A DNA stretch of 64,000 nt from assembly GCA_944393295.1 (NCBI GenBank), contig CALXZR010000008.1, forward strand, positions 26,093 to 90,092. The letters run 5' to 3'. A model generated the notes under the pieces. The model made no database searches, had not been told where the DNA came from, and saw only the letters and a program-made list of their open reading frames with translations. Of the stretch, positions 1 through 9,843 are shown piece after piece. Source of the DNA: an uncultured Clostridia bacterium (GTDB lineage: Bacteria > Bacillota_A > Clostridia > TANB77 > CAG-508). The position numbers were made by a program, and so were the translations under genes. Position 1 is the stretch's first letter, and every line of letters begins with the position of its first letter.

Positions 1-1816
1 CTGAACTACTTGTAGAAGTAGTTTCTACTGCTGTATCATTTGTTGGTATTCCTAAATATGGTAATACCTCTGACATTATTTGTGAAGCAACAGGTCCTGC
101 TGTTTGACCACCTTGATGTCCTGCTGGTCCTTCTGGTTTATATAAAACAACTAAGCACACAACTTGTGTATTTTCTATCGGTGATATTGATATAAAAGAA
201 GCTGTATATCCTTCCTCCTCTTTTTTACTTTCAATTGGCTCTGATGTACCACTTTTTCCTCCTATTGTATATCCAGCAACTTTTGCCCATTGACCAGTAC
301 CACTCTCTACAACAGATAACATCATATCTTTAACTTTATCTGCTGTTTCCTTTGAAATAACTTGCCTAATTTCATTTGTTTCAACATTTTCTATACTATT
401 TGTATCTGTATTTTCTATTTGTTTTACTATTCTTGGCTTTACTAAAACACCATCATTACAAATTGCAGATACAGCTGTAATTAATTGAAGTGGTGAAATA
501 GAAAATCTCTGACCAAAAGACATTGTAGCAAGCTCAACTGCACCAACTTCGTCCAGTTCTGTAAATAGTGGTTTTGAAACTGCTGCAATATCGCTACCTA
601 TACTTGTACTAAATAATCCAAAAGCTTCGTAATACTTATAAGATGTATTTGCACCTATTCTTGCACCTAATTGCATAAACGCTGGATTACATGAATTTTG
701 CAAAGCTTGTCTTAGAGTTTGATATCCATGTGCTGCATAAGTTCTCCAACAGCTAATTGGTTCGTCAGGTGCTGGATAGTAAACAATATTACAATTAAAG
801 TCATTCTCTGTATCAGTTGATACTAATCCCTCTTCTAGTCCTATTGCAGAAGTTATTAATTTAAAAGTTGATCCTGGTTCATATAAATCAGAAACCGCTT
901 TATTTCTCCATAATTTATATAGAGCATTTGCTTTTTCTTCAGAAGATATTGTATCCCACGTGTCTGATAGTCCTGTTGGTCCTGATTCTCTTGGAGAATT
1001 TAAATTATAGTCTGGGTTTGATGCCATTGCTAATATATCTCCATTTTGAGGATTCATTATAATTACAGTTCCGCCTCTTTCACATTGATTCTCAGTTACT
1101 GCTTGTGCTAAATATTTTTCTGCAATTTTTTGAATATTTGTATCTATTGTAAGATATATATTACTTCCATTTTCAGCTGGAACATATTGTTCATTTTCAT
1201 CTGATATTGCATTTCCATCAACATCTTTTGCTGTAACTACTTTTCCAGAAGTTCCTGTAAGAATATCGTTCCATCTTTCTTCTAAACCAGAAAGACCTGT
1301 ATTATCATCTCCACAAAATCCCAATAAATTTGAAGCCAAATTATTATTTGGATAATATCTTTTTGTGTCTTCATCAATGTTAATACCTGTAGTTACATTA
1401 TTTTCACTCATCCAGTTTTGCAACTGCGTAACTTTTTCTTTTTCTACTTTTTTTGCAATTACTTCAACTGACTTGGTACTTTTAGTTTTTTCCAAAGTTT
1501 CTTCATATGTAAGACCAAATATATCGCTCAAAGCCTGAGCTAATTTTTCTGGCTCAACAGCTTTATCGTTTGAATACTTTACTTCTGTAGGATTTATCGA
1601 AATAGTATCAACAGAAATACTTTGTGCCAAAACTAAACCTTTAGAATCATATATAGTTCCTCTCTTCGAGCTAATTATTTGATTTTTAACTTGTTGACTA
1701 TATGCTCTTTTACTGTATTCTTCACCTTTTACTAAATTGATATATACTAAACTTCCAGTAACCGCTACTAATCCTAAAGTTGCAACAACTCCTGCAATAG
1801 TAAGTCTTCTATTCAT
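1..1816 (-). CDS. Penicillin-binding transpeptidase, SpoVD/PBP2 (FtsI) family; 3' end cut by window
   Basis: Class B PBP that cross-links peptidoglycan on the outer face of the membrane. Reading down from the ATG at 1816 gives MNRRLTIAGVV, one N-terminal membrane anchor, a dimerisation region (RGTIYDSKG) and a transpeptidase domain with the active-site serine in EPGSTFKL, SCN as the SxN motif and KSGT as the KTG-type motif. The frame is open to base 1, where a Ser/Thr-rich stretch suggests a tail or PASTA domain just beyond the window. The start is fixed by an AGAAAG-type SD and by an upstream ATG in another frame that stops at once. It lies 23 bases after rsmA and is probably last in that operon. 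Whether it serves the division septum or the spore cortex cannot be told from this sequence. Confidence 0.9.
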   Translation of the reverse strand, partial: MNRRLTIAGVVATLGLVAVTGSLVYINLVKGEEYSKRAYSQQVKNQIISSKRGTIYDSKGLVLAQSISVDTISINPTEVKYSNDKAVEPEKLAQALSDIFGLTYEETLEKTKSTKSVEVIAKKVEKEKVTQLQNWMSENNVTTGINIDEDTKRYYPNNNLASNLLGFCGDDNTGLSGLEERWNDILTGTSGKVVTAKDVDGNAISDENEQYVPAENGSNIYLTIDTNIQKIAEKYLAQAVTENQCERGGTVIIMNPQNGDILAMASNPDYNLNSPRESGPTGLSDTWDTISSEEKANALYKLWRNKAVSDLYEPGSTFKLITSAIGLEEGLVSTDTENDFNCNIVYYPAPDEPISCWRTYAAHGYQTLRQALQNSCNPAFMQLGARIGANTSYKYYEAFGLFSTSIGSDIAAVSKPLFTELDEVGAVELATMSFGQRFSISPLQLITAVSAICNDGVLVKPRIVKQIENTDTNSIENVETNEIRQVISKETADKVKDMMLSVVESGTGQWAKVAGYTIGGKSGTSEPIESKKEEEGYTASFISISPIENTQVVCLVVLYKPEGPAGHQGGQTAGPVASQIMSEVLPYLGIPTNDTAVETTSTSSS

Positions 1817-1839
1817 ATTCTTTCTTTCATTTGTATTTT

Positions 1840-2724
1840 TTATTTTAAATCACCACTTTCTTCTGTAAAATCTTCTACATATTTTGCTATTTTCGCATAT
1901 TCTTCTATACTTAATTTTTCGCCTCTAATTTGTGTATCTAACCCTAGCTTTTCTAGCATTTCTATAATATCCTGCTTTACAGGTAATATTTTACTACTCT
2001 CTAGTGCATTTACTAAAGTTTTTCTTTTCTTTAAAAAGCTTGCCTTTATTATATCAAAAAAAAGCCTTTCATTTGATACCTCTACTCTTGGTTTTTCTAA
2101 TACCTCAAGCTTTATAACAGCTGAATCTACTTTTGGAGCTGGAATAAAGCTTGTCCTAGGTACGGATAAAACAAGTTTTGGAGATGTATAATAATAAATA
2201 CTATAAGTTATAGCTCCTGTTTCTTTAGTTCCTGGTTTTTGTGTTAACCTAACTGCCACTTCTTTTTGAACCATAACTGTAATACTTTTTAACTTTAATC
2301 TATCTTCTAAAAGCTTCATAATTATCGGTGTAGTAATGTAATAAGGCAAATTTGCTACTACTTTTGCTTGTTTTAAGCTATATTTGGTAAGATTTTCTGA
2401 AATTAAACTTTGCAAATCTACCTTTAATACATCCTCTTGAATGATTTCTAAATTTTCATATAAAGCAAATCTATCTTCCAATATATTTACCATTCTTTTA
2501 TCTAATTCTATACATACAACTCTTCCAGCATTTTCTAATAGTCTACTAGTTAAAGTTCCAAGTCCAGGACCAATTTCTATAACAAAATCTTCTTTTGATA
2601 TTTCTGCATTTTGAACAATTCCATTTACTGTATTCTCATCTATTAGAAAGTTCTGACCTAGATTTTTGCTTGCTGAAATATTGTATTTATTCATTATAAA
2701 CTTTGTTTCTTTTTCTAAATTCAT
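1840..2724 (-). CDS. rsmA: 16S rRNA (adenine1518/1519-N6)-dimethyltransferase RsmA/KsgA
   Basis: Dimethylates two adjacent adenines in helix 45 of 16S rRNA during small-subunit maturation, using SAM. The 294 residues match the family length. NFLID is near residue 25, the SAM-binding glycine loop EIGPGLG near 50-56, and the catalytic NLPYYI motif near 125, followed by the small C-terminal helical domain. Loss of this enzyme gives kasugamycin resistance in characterised bacteria. The gene is 9 bases after the TSCPD gene and is followed closely by the PBP gene, so the three are probably co-transcribed. Confidence 0.97.
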   Translation of the reverse strand: MNLEKETKFIMNKYNISASKNLGQNFLIDENTVNGIVQNAEISKEDFVIEIGPGLGTLTSRLLENAGRVVCIELDKRMVNILEDRFALYENLEIIQEDVLKVDLQSLISENLTKYSLKQAKVVANLPYYITTPIIMKLLEDRLKLKSITVMVQKEVAVRLTQKPGTKETGAITYSIYYYTSPKLVLSVPRTSFIPAPKVDSAVIKLEVLEKPRVEVSNERLFFDIIKASFLKKRKTLVNALESSKILPVKQDIIEMLEKLGLDTQIRGEKLSIEEYAKIAKYVEDFTEESGDLK

Positions 2725-2733
2725 ACTAAATTC

Positions 2734-2988
2734 CTATGCTAACTCTTTTTTTATTTTTTCTAAAGCTATTGCAAGTTGATCTGGGCAAGAAGTTCCTTTT
2801 ATTCCACAAGGAATTCCTTTTAATTTACTAATTGCTTCTTCTATTTTCATTCCCTTAACTAGATTAGAAACTCCAACTGTATTTCCAGGACAGCCTCCTA
2901 CAATATTTACAGATTGTATAGTATCGCCTTCTACGTTTATAATCATTTCCATTGAACAAACACCTTGTGGCTTATATCTATATTCCAT
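2734..2988 (-). CDS. TSCPD domain protein (TIGR03905 type)
   Basis: An 84-residue protein that is almost entirely a TSCPD domain. It contains the name motif TSCPD near residue 67 and three other cysteines (GVCSME, GGCPGN, GIPCGI), a layout suggesting metal or nucleotide binding. Related domains occur at the C-terminus of vitamin B12-dependent ribonucleotide reductases, but the free-standing family has no established function. It sits between the dGTPase-like gene and rsmA, 32 bases after the former, with a clear AGGAG SD. Its position beside a dNTP hydrolase is compatible with a nucleotide link, which is inference only. Confidence 0.85.
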   Translation of the reverse strand: MEYRYKPQGVCSMEMIINVEGDTIQSVNIVGGCPGNTVGVSNLVKGMKIEEAISKLKGIPCGIKGTSCPDQLAIALEKIKKELA

Positions 2989-3020
2989 ATACTCCTCCTT
3001 TTATAGCAATTTATTTTATT

Positions 3021-4226
3021 CTAAAAACTAACAATTTCATTATATACACTTATTATATATTGATCTGTCATTCCAGAAATATAATCTATAATTGCTTTTT
3101 CATAATCTTTTACATTTGTCAAATCATATATTATTTTATTATTATAATTTTCTTCGATTCTTTCTTCAGTTTCTGCATAATTTGATAGCCATTTTACAAA
3201 TTCTTCTGATAAATTTGGATAATATCTTTTTAATTTTTTTAAGTTTCTTATTGTATTTTTTTCATCAAATTCATTTTTTAAGGTATAATAAACTTCGTTT
3301 ATTACAATTTTAAAATATCTAGTCGAAGGAGCCATCTTTTCATTTAAATAAATCTTTTCATAATTAAATTTTTTGATTCTATTCATTATATTTATAGCTT
3401 CTTCTGAAAATTTTAATCCTTCTTCAATAGTACTATTTTTGCATAAATCTGTTATTAAATAATTTATTATATTAGAATTTCCAATTCGTATTTTTTTGAT
3501 TATTTTGTCTAGTTTACTAATATCTTTTTCATTTAATAAATTCATATGCTTTGCATCTTCTATATCTCTTCCAATATAAGCTATTTTATCTGCTACTTTT
3601 ACGCTACAAGCTTCCCAAGTATATGGTGCATATTGATTTGGTTCTTTATAATCAGATAAAGAAATACTTTCATTTCTCGGCTTAATTCCATTTTCATCAA
3701 CTTCACCACAATGAGAAATTATTCCATCCCTTACTGCATATGTTAAGTCTAAGTTTCTTTGTTTTCCTTCATAATCGTTTATTAATTCAATATTGTCAAC
3801 AAAATGAAGACCATTCTTTTCATGCCAAAATTTTTCGCCATATTCTCTTATAGTTATATCTGATAATATTTTTTCGCCTTGATGTCCAAATGGACTATGG
3901 CCTATATCATGAGAAATAGCTATTGCTTTTGTTAAATCATTATTTAATCCTAAAAAATTTGAAATTGTATGACTAACTGACTCTACTAAGTTTACATGTT
4001 CTATTCTAGTACAAATATGGTCATTTTGTGGAGCATAAAACACCTGAGTTTTATGTTTTAATCTTCTATAAGCGTATGAATTTAATACTCTTGTATAGTC
4101 TCTATCAAATTCATTTCTTATATTTTCTAGACCATATATTGGTTTATATAATTCTTTTTCTCTTTTTATAGAGTTTTCCCATTTTTCTGTACCTTCTAAA
4201 GTTGCAACTTCTTCAAATTTCTTCAT
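3021..4226 (-). CDS. dGTPase-like HD-domain phosphohydrolase
   Basis: A 401-residue member of the deoxyguanosinetriphosphate triphosphohydrolase-like family, predicted to cleave dNTPs to deoxynucleoside and triphosphate. The family opening YRRLKHKTQVF (about residues 53-63), RIEHVNLVESVSH (about 76-88) and the metal-binding AISHDIGHSPFGHQGE (about 103-118) supply the His and His-Asp ligands of the HD site. A conserved substrate-pocket segment (VKVADKIAYIGRDIED) follows near 210-225. It is 16 bases downstream of hslO in the same direction. Substrate preference cannot be read from the sequence. Confidence 0.92.
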   Translation of the reverse strand: MKKFEEVATLEGTEKWENSIKREKELYKPIYGLENIRNEFDRDYTRVLNSYAYRRLKHKTQVFYAPQNDHICTRIEHVNLVESVSHTISNFLGLNNDLTKAIAISHDIGHSPFGHQGEKILSDITIREYGEKFWHEKNGLHFVDNIELINDYEGKQRNLDLTYAVRDGIISHCGEVDENGIKPRNESISLSDYKEPNQYAPYTWEACSVKVADKIAYIGRDIEDAKHMNLLNEKDISKLDKIIKKIRIGNSNIINYLITDLCKNSTIEEGLKFSEEAINIMNRIKKFNYEKIYLNEKMAPSTRYFKIVINEVYYTLKNEFDEKNTIRNLKKLKRYYPNLSEEFVKWLSNYAETEERIEENYNNKIIYDLTNVKDYEKAIIDYISGMTDQYIISVYNEIVSF

Positions 4227-4241
4227 TCGTTACTCCTAAAT

Positions 4242-5132
4242 TTACATTTTACTTAAAAGATATTCTAATTCTTCTTTGTTAAAATTATATTTTTTATTAC
4301 AAAATTGGCATTTAACCTCTGCTTGTCCATCTTCTTTTATAATATTTTCTAGCTCGTTTTTTCCTAATGATATTAAGCCTTTTTCAAACTTTTCTTTAGT
4401 GCAGTCACACTCATACTTTATTTCTAGCTTATTGGTTAATACCATTGAATTATTATCGCCTGTTATAATTTCTACTATATCATTTAAAGCTTTTTTATCA
4501 GCTAACATTTTACTAATATTATCGGCATTTTTAATTGCTGTTTCTATTTGAACAATATCTTCTTCTGTTGCATCTGGCATTAATTCTATTTTATAGCCTC
4601 CACTTGCAACTACTCCGTCTTTATTTACTAAAACACCTAAAGCCACAACTGTCGGAGTCTGCTCTGATTTTGCAAAATATTCTGTAAAATCTTCTGCAAT
4701 TTCTCCGGAAACAAGTGGAACTACCCCATTATATCCTTTTTCGGAGAAAATACTTTCTTTTATAATATTTAAAAATCCATATTTGCCCACTGCCGCTCCT
4801 ACATTAATCTTACCATTTTCTTTTGTAGGTAGTTCAACTAATGGATTTTGAATATATGCCTTTAATTTAACTACATCTTTATCTTTTCTAACAACACTTA
4901 ACAATCTTCCTACTGGTCCTCCACCATTTATTTGAAGAGTAATATTTTTTTCACTACTTTTCATATTGGTATGTCCCATTATTCCAGCAATAGTTAGAAA
5001 TCTACCCATAACTGCTGTTGTTGTTGGAGTTAGATTTTGCTCCTTTCTATATTCCTCTACCATTTCAGTTGTATTTGCTATAATAACACTTGCTCTACCA
5101 TCACATACTAAATATTTTTTTACTTCATCCAT
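4242..5132 (-). CDS. hslO: Redox-regulated chaperone Hsp33
   Basis: Cytoplasmic holdase chaperone activated by oxidative unfolding. The 296 residues comprise an N-terminal substrate-binding fold with the conserved GGGPVGRLL and NPLVELP segments, then a C-terminal zinc switch made of CDC (about residue 240) and CQFC (about 270). Oxidation of these four cysteines releases zinc and exposes the chaperone surface in known homologues. All four are present, so the switch should work. The gene follows a small unknown ORF by 47 bases and precedes the dGTPase-like gene. Confidence 0.95.
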   Translation of the reverse strand: MDEVKKYLVCDGRASVIIANTTEMVEEYRKEQNLTPTTTAVMGRFLTIAGIMGHTNMKSSEKNITLQINGGGPVGRLLSVVRKDKDVVKLKAYIQNPLVELPTKENGKINVGAAVGKYGFLNIIKESIFSEKGYNGVVPLVSGEIAEDFTEYFAKSEQTPTVVALGVLVNKDGVVASGGYKIELMPDATEEDIVQIETAIKNADNISKMLADKKALNDIVEIITGDNNSMVLTNKLEIKYECDCTKEKFEKGLISLGKNELENIIKEDGQAEVKCQFCNKKYNFNKEELEYLLSKM

Positions 5133-5179
5133 ATTTATAAGTTAACTCTTTTGGTTAACAATACTCTCCCTTCATAATT

Positions 5180-5482
5180 TTATTTGCAAAAAGCATCTCT
5201 TACTTTAGGATAACTACTCATAAGCAAATCGTATTTCATTTCTTCCGAAAAATTTTCATTATACATACTGTTAGTTATTGCTACTGTATATTCTCTATAC
5301 TTTGGCATAAAAACTCTTGTTTTTACTATGTAATCTATTAGACAATCATTTTCATTGACTTTCACATCATTTCTTATTAAAAAATTCCTAAGCATTTCTG
5401 TGTATTCATCATGAAAATAATTAAACACTTTTGTATATTCTTTCTTTTCTGCTAGTTCCTTTATTTCTTTTTCTACCAACAT
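5180..5482 (-). CDS. Small hypothetical protein
   Basis: A 100-residue, charged, soluble protein with no signal peptide, no membrane segment and one Cys near the C-terminus. I do not recognise the family. It appears largely helical with several Tyr/Phe (FNYFHDEYTEML). The AGAGG SD 8 bases before the ATG supports translation. It is the first gene of the leftward cluster ending in the PBP gene; the next gene to its right is divergent, so a promoter for the cluster is expected between 5483 and 5660. Confidence 0.6.
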   Translation of the reverse strand: MLVEKEIKELAEKKEYTKVFNYFHDEYTEMLRNFLIRNDVKVNENDCLIDYIVKTRVFMPKYREYTVAITNSMYNENFSEEMKYDLLMSSYPKVRDAFCK

Positions 5483-5663
5483 ATTTACCTCTTTTATTTA
5501 TGTTTGTTTTTTGAAATAAATTTCGTATTTTCACAGATAAATTATACATTATTTTCTTTTATTTATCAAGGTTTCGTAACAAATATATTATCTTTTGAAT
5601 ATAATATTCTAAACGATTAAATTAAACAATTTGTATTAATTTAAGAAGGGAATGATTAATTTT

Positions 5664-6940
5664 ATGAATACTTTAAAATTAAATTCAAGTCGGTCCAGAA
5701 GTAGATTTACTTCAAAGTACTTTGAAAAAATTAGGTTTTTATCAAGGAGAAATAGACGGGATTTTTGGCACTAGAACACAAGCAGCAGTAATAGAATTTC
5801 AAAGAAACAATAATTTATCACCAGATGGTATCGTTGGTCAAAATACCTGGAATGCTCTTATGCCATACATAAATGGTTATTTTATTTATACTATAAAAAG
5901 CGGAGATACTTTTTTTAAAATTGCAGAAGCAAATAATACGAGTGTAAACAGTCTTATTGCTGCTAATCCAAATGTAAATTACAATAATTTAACCATTGGT
6001 CAAAGAATAATAGTTCCAATTGGAAAAGTAGTACCAACAAATATACGCTATACTTCAGATATTTTAAAAAGAAATATAGACTCATTAAAAGTTATTTATC
6101 CATTTTTGAAAATATCTTATATTGGATATACTATACTTGGCAAACCTATTACTTGTATAACTTTTGGAAATGGTCCAAAAGAAATTTTTTACAATGCAGC
6201 AATTCATCGGAAACGAATGGATTACAGCCCCACTATTAATGAAATTTTTAGAAGAACTTTGCTTTTCTTATATAAATGATTCTACCATTTTTGAAACTAG
6301 TAGTACAGATTTATTTAATAATGTTAAATTATATATAGTTCCAATGATTAACTTAGATGGAGTTGATTTAGTAACTGATAATATAAATAAAAATTCTAAT
6401 GCATACTTAAATGCTAGAAATATTAGTAATAGCTTCCCTGAGATACCTTTTCCAGATGGTTGGAAAGCTAATATAACAGGTGTAGATTTAAATTTGCAAT
6501 TTCCTGCTGGCTGGCAAGAAGCAAGAAAAATTAAATATTCTTTAGGCTTTAATAGACCTGCTCCTAGAGATTTTGTTGGGTTTGGTCCTTTAACTACACT
6601 AGAAGCAAGAGCTATTTATCAATTCACTCTTATGCATAATTTTGAATTAATATTAACTTATCATTCTCAAGGTAAGGTTATTTTCTGGCAATACCAAAAT
6701 TACGCTCCTGAAATATCTATACAAATTGCTAATCAATTTTCAGAAGTATCTGGCTATGAAGTTGCAGATGTTCCTTACAATTCTAGTTTTGCAGGCTATA
6801 AAGATTGGTTTATATACTATTATAGAAGACCTGGCTTTACTATAGAAGTTGGAAGTGGAGAAAATCCCCTGCCTATTTCTCAATTTGATGAAATTTACAA
6901 AGATAATTTAGGTATATTAGTGCTTGGTATGTTGCAATAA
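5664..6940 (+). CDS. Secreted PG-binding/LysM/M14 peptidase interrupted by two in-frame CGG (+1) sites
   Basis: Reconstructed product of about 424 residues: a peptidoglycan_binding_1 domain (about 1-65), a LysM domain (about 75-120) and an M14 zinc peptidase like gamma-D-glutamyl-diaminopimelate endopeptidase, which cuts wall stem peptides. The M14 part has the zinc motif HGNE, the [12 protein letters not shown] block, the third ligand in LTYHSQG and the catalytic Glu in FTIEVG. From ATG 5664 the frame meets CGG at 5691-5693; skipping the C gives the conserved Gly of the PG-binding domain. That frame meets CGG at 6208-6210; skipping the C restores the Gly of HGNE. The final frame ends at 6940. 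Apart from these two extra C bases the gene looks intact, with no other stops or decay. The downstream frames lack SD sequences. It may be a true double frameshift pseudogene, a sequencing artefact, or a gene decoded by +1 shifting at CGG; see findings. Confidence 0.75.
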
Positions 6941-6973
6941 AAAAATACCTTCTATTTTTTAGAAGGTATTTTT
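6941..6973. terminator. Bidirectional terminator between the M14 gene and pyrI
   Basis: Inverted repeat AATACCTTCT / AGAAGGTATT with A-rich and T-rich flanks on either side, so it can end transcription from both converging genes. Confidence 0.85.
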
Positions 6974-6981
6974 AATATTCA

Positions 6982-7401
6982 TTATTTCTTTAGACTCATT
7001 TCACAATATTTGCATCTATATACTTGATTTTCCTTATCTGTTAAAATGAATACTTGATCTAAATCCCTTTCAATTGATGTAATACATCTAGGATTTTTAC
7101 ATTTTGCTACATTAACTATTTTCTCTGGTAAGTTTAATTTTCTTTTATCTATTATTTTGTCATCTTTAACTACATTTACAGTAATATTATGGTCTACAAA
7201 GCCTAAGGTTTCTAAATCAATAGGAATATCTCTATCAATTTTAATAATATCTTTTTTACCTGTTTTTTTACTTTTTGCATTTGTTATAATTGCTACTTGA
7301 CAATCTAATTCATTTAAATGCAATAATTCATATATTTCCATACCTTTTCCAGCTTGAATATGATCTATTACATAACCATTTTTTATACTATCAATATTCA
7401 T
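6982..7401 (-). CDS. pyrI: Aspartate carbamoyltransferase regulatory subunit
   Basis: Regulatory chain of the ATCase holoenzyme that binds CTP/ATP and transmits allosteric control to PyrB. The 139 residues hold an N-terminal allosteric domain and a C-terminal zinc domain with four cysteines (CKNPRC and, about 20 residues on, CKYC) that holds the catalytic subunit. It overlaps the end of pyrB by one base (TAATG junction), so translation is probably coupled. PyrI's presence implies an allosterically feedback-controlled ATCase. Confidence 0.95.
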   Translation of the reverse strand: MNIDSIKNGYVIDHIQAGKGMEIYELLHLNELDCQVAIITNAKSKKTGKKDIIKIDRDIPIDLETLGFVDHNITVNVVKDDKIIDKRKLNLPEKIVNVAKCKNPRCITSIERDLDQVFILTDKENQVYRCKYCEMSLKK

Positions 7402-8315
7402 TATTTTACCTCCAATAATTTCAAAATTAATGCCATTCTAATGTATTTTCCATAATTAGCCTGTTTAAAATAACAAGCTCTAGGATCATCATCTACATCT
7501 GTAGCAATTTCATTTACTCTTGGTAATGGATGCATTATACATAAATCTTCTTTTGCATTTTTTAATTTTTCTTTATTTAAAATATAATAATCTTTCAAAC
7601 GAATATAATCTGCCTCGTTAAAGAATCTTTCCTTTTGAACTCTTGTCATATAAAGAATATCTAAATCTCCAATATATTCTTCAATATCTTTTGTTTCACA
7701 ATATTCAATATTATACTTATCTAAAGTTTCTTTCTTTACATACTCTGGAAGTTTTAATTCGTCTGGTGCAATTAAAACAAATTTTATATTTTTATATCTT
7801 GACATAGCTGTAATTAATGAATGTACTGTTCTACCAAATTTCAAATCTCCACAAAGTCCTATAGTTAAATTGTCTAACCTTCCCTTTTCTGATTTAATAG
7901 TTAATAAATCAGTTAATGTTTGAGTTGGATGATTATGTCCTCCATCTCCTGCATTAATAATTGGTACAGTAGATTTTTCAGCTGCAACTAATGGTGCTCC
8001 TTCTTTTGGATGTCTCATAGCTATAATATCGCTATAGCATCCTACTACTCTTATAGTATCTGCTACAGTTTCTCCTTTAGATACAGAACTAGATGATGCT
8101 TCTGAAAAACCTAACACATTTCCACCAAGACTTAGCATAGCAGACTCAAAGCTTAATCTTGTTCTTGTACTTGGCTCAAAAAATAAAGTAGCTAATTTTT
8201 TACCATCACATTTGTGAGAATATTTCTCTTCGTTAGTGATAATATCTTTAGCTACTTCAATCAAATTATCAATTTCTTCAACAGACAAATCTTTAATATC
8301 AATTAAATGTTTCAT
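7401..8315 (-). CDS. pyrB: Aspartate carbamoyltransferase catalytic subunit
   Basis: Condenses carbamoyl phosphate and aspartate, the committed step of pyrimidine synthesis. The 304 residues carry the carbamoyl-phosphate loop in [13 protein letters not shown] (about 47-59), the [12 protein letters not shown] block (about 128-139), and HPLPR near 262. Overlap with pyrI shows an operon. A possible promoter with TTTACA and TAAAAT boxes lies just upstream of the AAAGGAG SD. I see no obvious PyrR-type attenuator in the 107-base gap to pepD, which is too short for a typical one. Confidence 0.97.
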   Translation of the reverse strand: MKHLIDIKDLSVEEIDNLIEVAKDIITNEEKYSHKCDGKKLATLFFEPSTRTRLSFESAMLSLGGNVLGFSEASSSSVSKGETVADTIRVVGCYSDIIAMRHPKEGAPLVAAEKSTVPIINAGDGGHNHPTQTLTDLLTIKSEKGRLDNLTIGLCGDLKFGRTVHSLITAMSRYKNIKFVLIAPDELKLPEYVKKETLDKYNIEYCETKDIEEYIGDLDILYMTRVQKERFFNEADYIRLKDYYILNKEKLKNAKEDLCIMHPLPRVNEIATDVDDDPRACYFKQANYGKYIRMALILKLLEVK

Positions 8316-8422
8316 TTTATACTCCTTTTACAATTTTTATAATTTTATCAAAAAATGTACTAATTTGTAAAGGGTATATTGAAAATATAATGAAAATACA
8401 GAAAATTAAATTTTTAAATATT

Positions 8423-9841
8423 TTAATTTTTACATATTTCTTTTAGATATTTCCATATTTTTTCTAAAGAAGAAATTTCTACTCTTTCTTTTGGACTATG
8501 TGCATCATATATATTAGGTCCAATTGCAACATATTCACAATTTTTAATTTTATCTGCAAAAAAACCTCCTTCTAAAACTCCTTGAGATATTACTTCTTCT
8601 AAATCTTCTTTATACATTTTCCTATAAAGATTTTTACATATATTTACTAATTCACTATTTTCCTTTCTATATATTCCTTTTAATTCTTGATACCATAGTA
8701 TTTGCATATTATTTTCTTTACTTTCTTTTTCAATTTTTTCTATATATGCCTCTTCTATTTTCTTCTCATTACTTCTTATAGAAAAATCAATTTCAATTTT
8801 ATTTTCATTTTTTTTAATTGCTCCTAAATTAGAAGATAATATAATATTACCAGAATTATCCTTTTTTAAAACACCATTTTGATATTCTAAAATCCAATTA
8901 ATTATATTAGTTGATATTTTTTTAGAAAAAGCTTTTTTCTCATTTTCCTTTGTTTTAGTTAACTTTATTAAAACTTCTTCTCCATAAAATTCATTTTGTT
9001 TTTGGAGTTCTTTTTGTATATTTCCAATCATCTCTTGGTTTTCTAAAACAAATTTTATATACATATCTCGTGGAATAACATTAACTCTGCTACCACCTCT
9101 AATTTCAATAATTTGTATTTTGCAATTTTTTAGAGCTTCCATTGCCAGTTTTATTGGATTTCCTCTTTTTTCATCACCTATATTTCCTCCAGAATGTCCT
9201 CCTTTAAAGTTTTGATAACTTAATTCATAAACTTCCATATTCTTATTTATTTCTTCATATTCTATATCTATTCCAATTTTCCATTCCTTACAATTTGCTG
9301 AACTAACTAAAAGCTTTCCTTCTTTTCCATTATCTAGGGAAATAATTTGATTGCTTTTTAAATTTGTTAGGTTTAAATTAATTGCTCCTAGCATAGTAGT
9401 TTCTTCTTGAGAAGTAAATATTGCTTCTATATTTTTATTTAACTTTTCTTTAGAATCTAATATTGCTAAAATATAAGCCATTCCAATTCCATTATCAGCT
9501 CCTAGAGTAGTTCCATTTGCTTTTATAAAATCTCCATCTTTATACAATTTTATAGGATCTTTATAGAAATTGTGCTTACAATTTTGCTCCTTTTCGCAAA
9601 TCATATCTATATGAGCTTGCAAAGCTATATATTTATCACTTTTATTATCTTTTTTTATTATTATATTGTAAAAATTATCTGTTTCATATTGTAAATTTCT
9701 ATCTTTAGCAAATTGTTTTAAATAATTGAATATTTCTTTTTCATTTCCTGACTCTCGTGGAATACTACTGATTTCTATAAAAAATTCAATTACTTTTTCT
9801 ATATCTAAATTTTTATATTCTACAATATCTAGCTCTTGCAT
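8423..9841 (-). CDS. pepD: Xaa-His dipeptidase (aminoacyl-histidine dipeptidase), M20 family
   Basis: Cytoplasmic zinc peptidase that splits Xaa-His and other dipeptides. The 472 residues match the PepD family: metal ligands in LQAHIDM (about 78-84), TLGADNGIG (about 115-123), SQEETTM (Glu pair, about 148) and a C-terminal GPNIYDAHSP His ligand. The start is two bases after the ABC-transporter ATPase gene, so it is translated from the same message. With the upstream transporter and the histidine-containing leader peptide, the context suggests uptake and hydrolysis of histidine or His peptides; that substrate is inference. Confidence 0.92.
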   Translation of the reverse strand: MQELDIVEYKNLDIEKVIEFFIEISSIPRESGNEKEIFNYLKQFAKDRNLQYETDNFYNIIIKKDNKSDKYIALQAHIDMICEKEQNCKHNFYKDPIKLYKDGDFIKANGTTLGADNGIGMAYILAILDSKEKLNKNIEAIFTSQEETTMLGAINLNLTNLKSNQIISLDNGKEGKLLVSSANCKEWKIGIDIEYEEINKNMEVYELSYQNFKGGHSGGNIGDEKRGNPIKLAMEALKNCKIQIIEIRGGSRVNVIPRDMYIKFVLENQEMIGNIQKELQKQNEFYGEEVLIKLTKTKENEKKAFSKKISTNIINWILEYQNGVLKKDNSGNIILSSNLGAIKKNENKIEIDFSIRSNEKKIEEAYIEKIEKESKENNMQILWYQELKGIYRKENSELVNICKNLYRKMYKEDLEEVISQGVLEGGFFADKIKNCEYVAIGPNIYDAHSPKERVEISSLEKIWKYLKEICKN

Positions 9842-9843
9842 AT

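Noticed and set aside
5722..6279. Separate LysM gene in this frame and a separate M14 gene at 6164-6940
   Set aside because: The frames have no SD and together with the 5664 start make one normal protein joined at CGG sites; independent genes would each lack essential parts.
8316..8422. PyrR-type attenuator before pyrB
   Set aside because: The gap is only 107 bases with a simple promoter and SD; no anti-terminator/terminator pair was recognisable.
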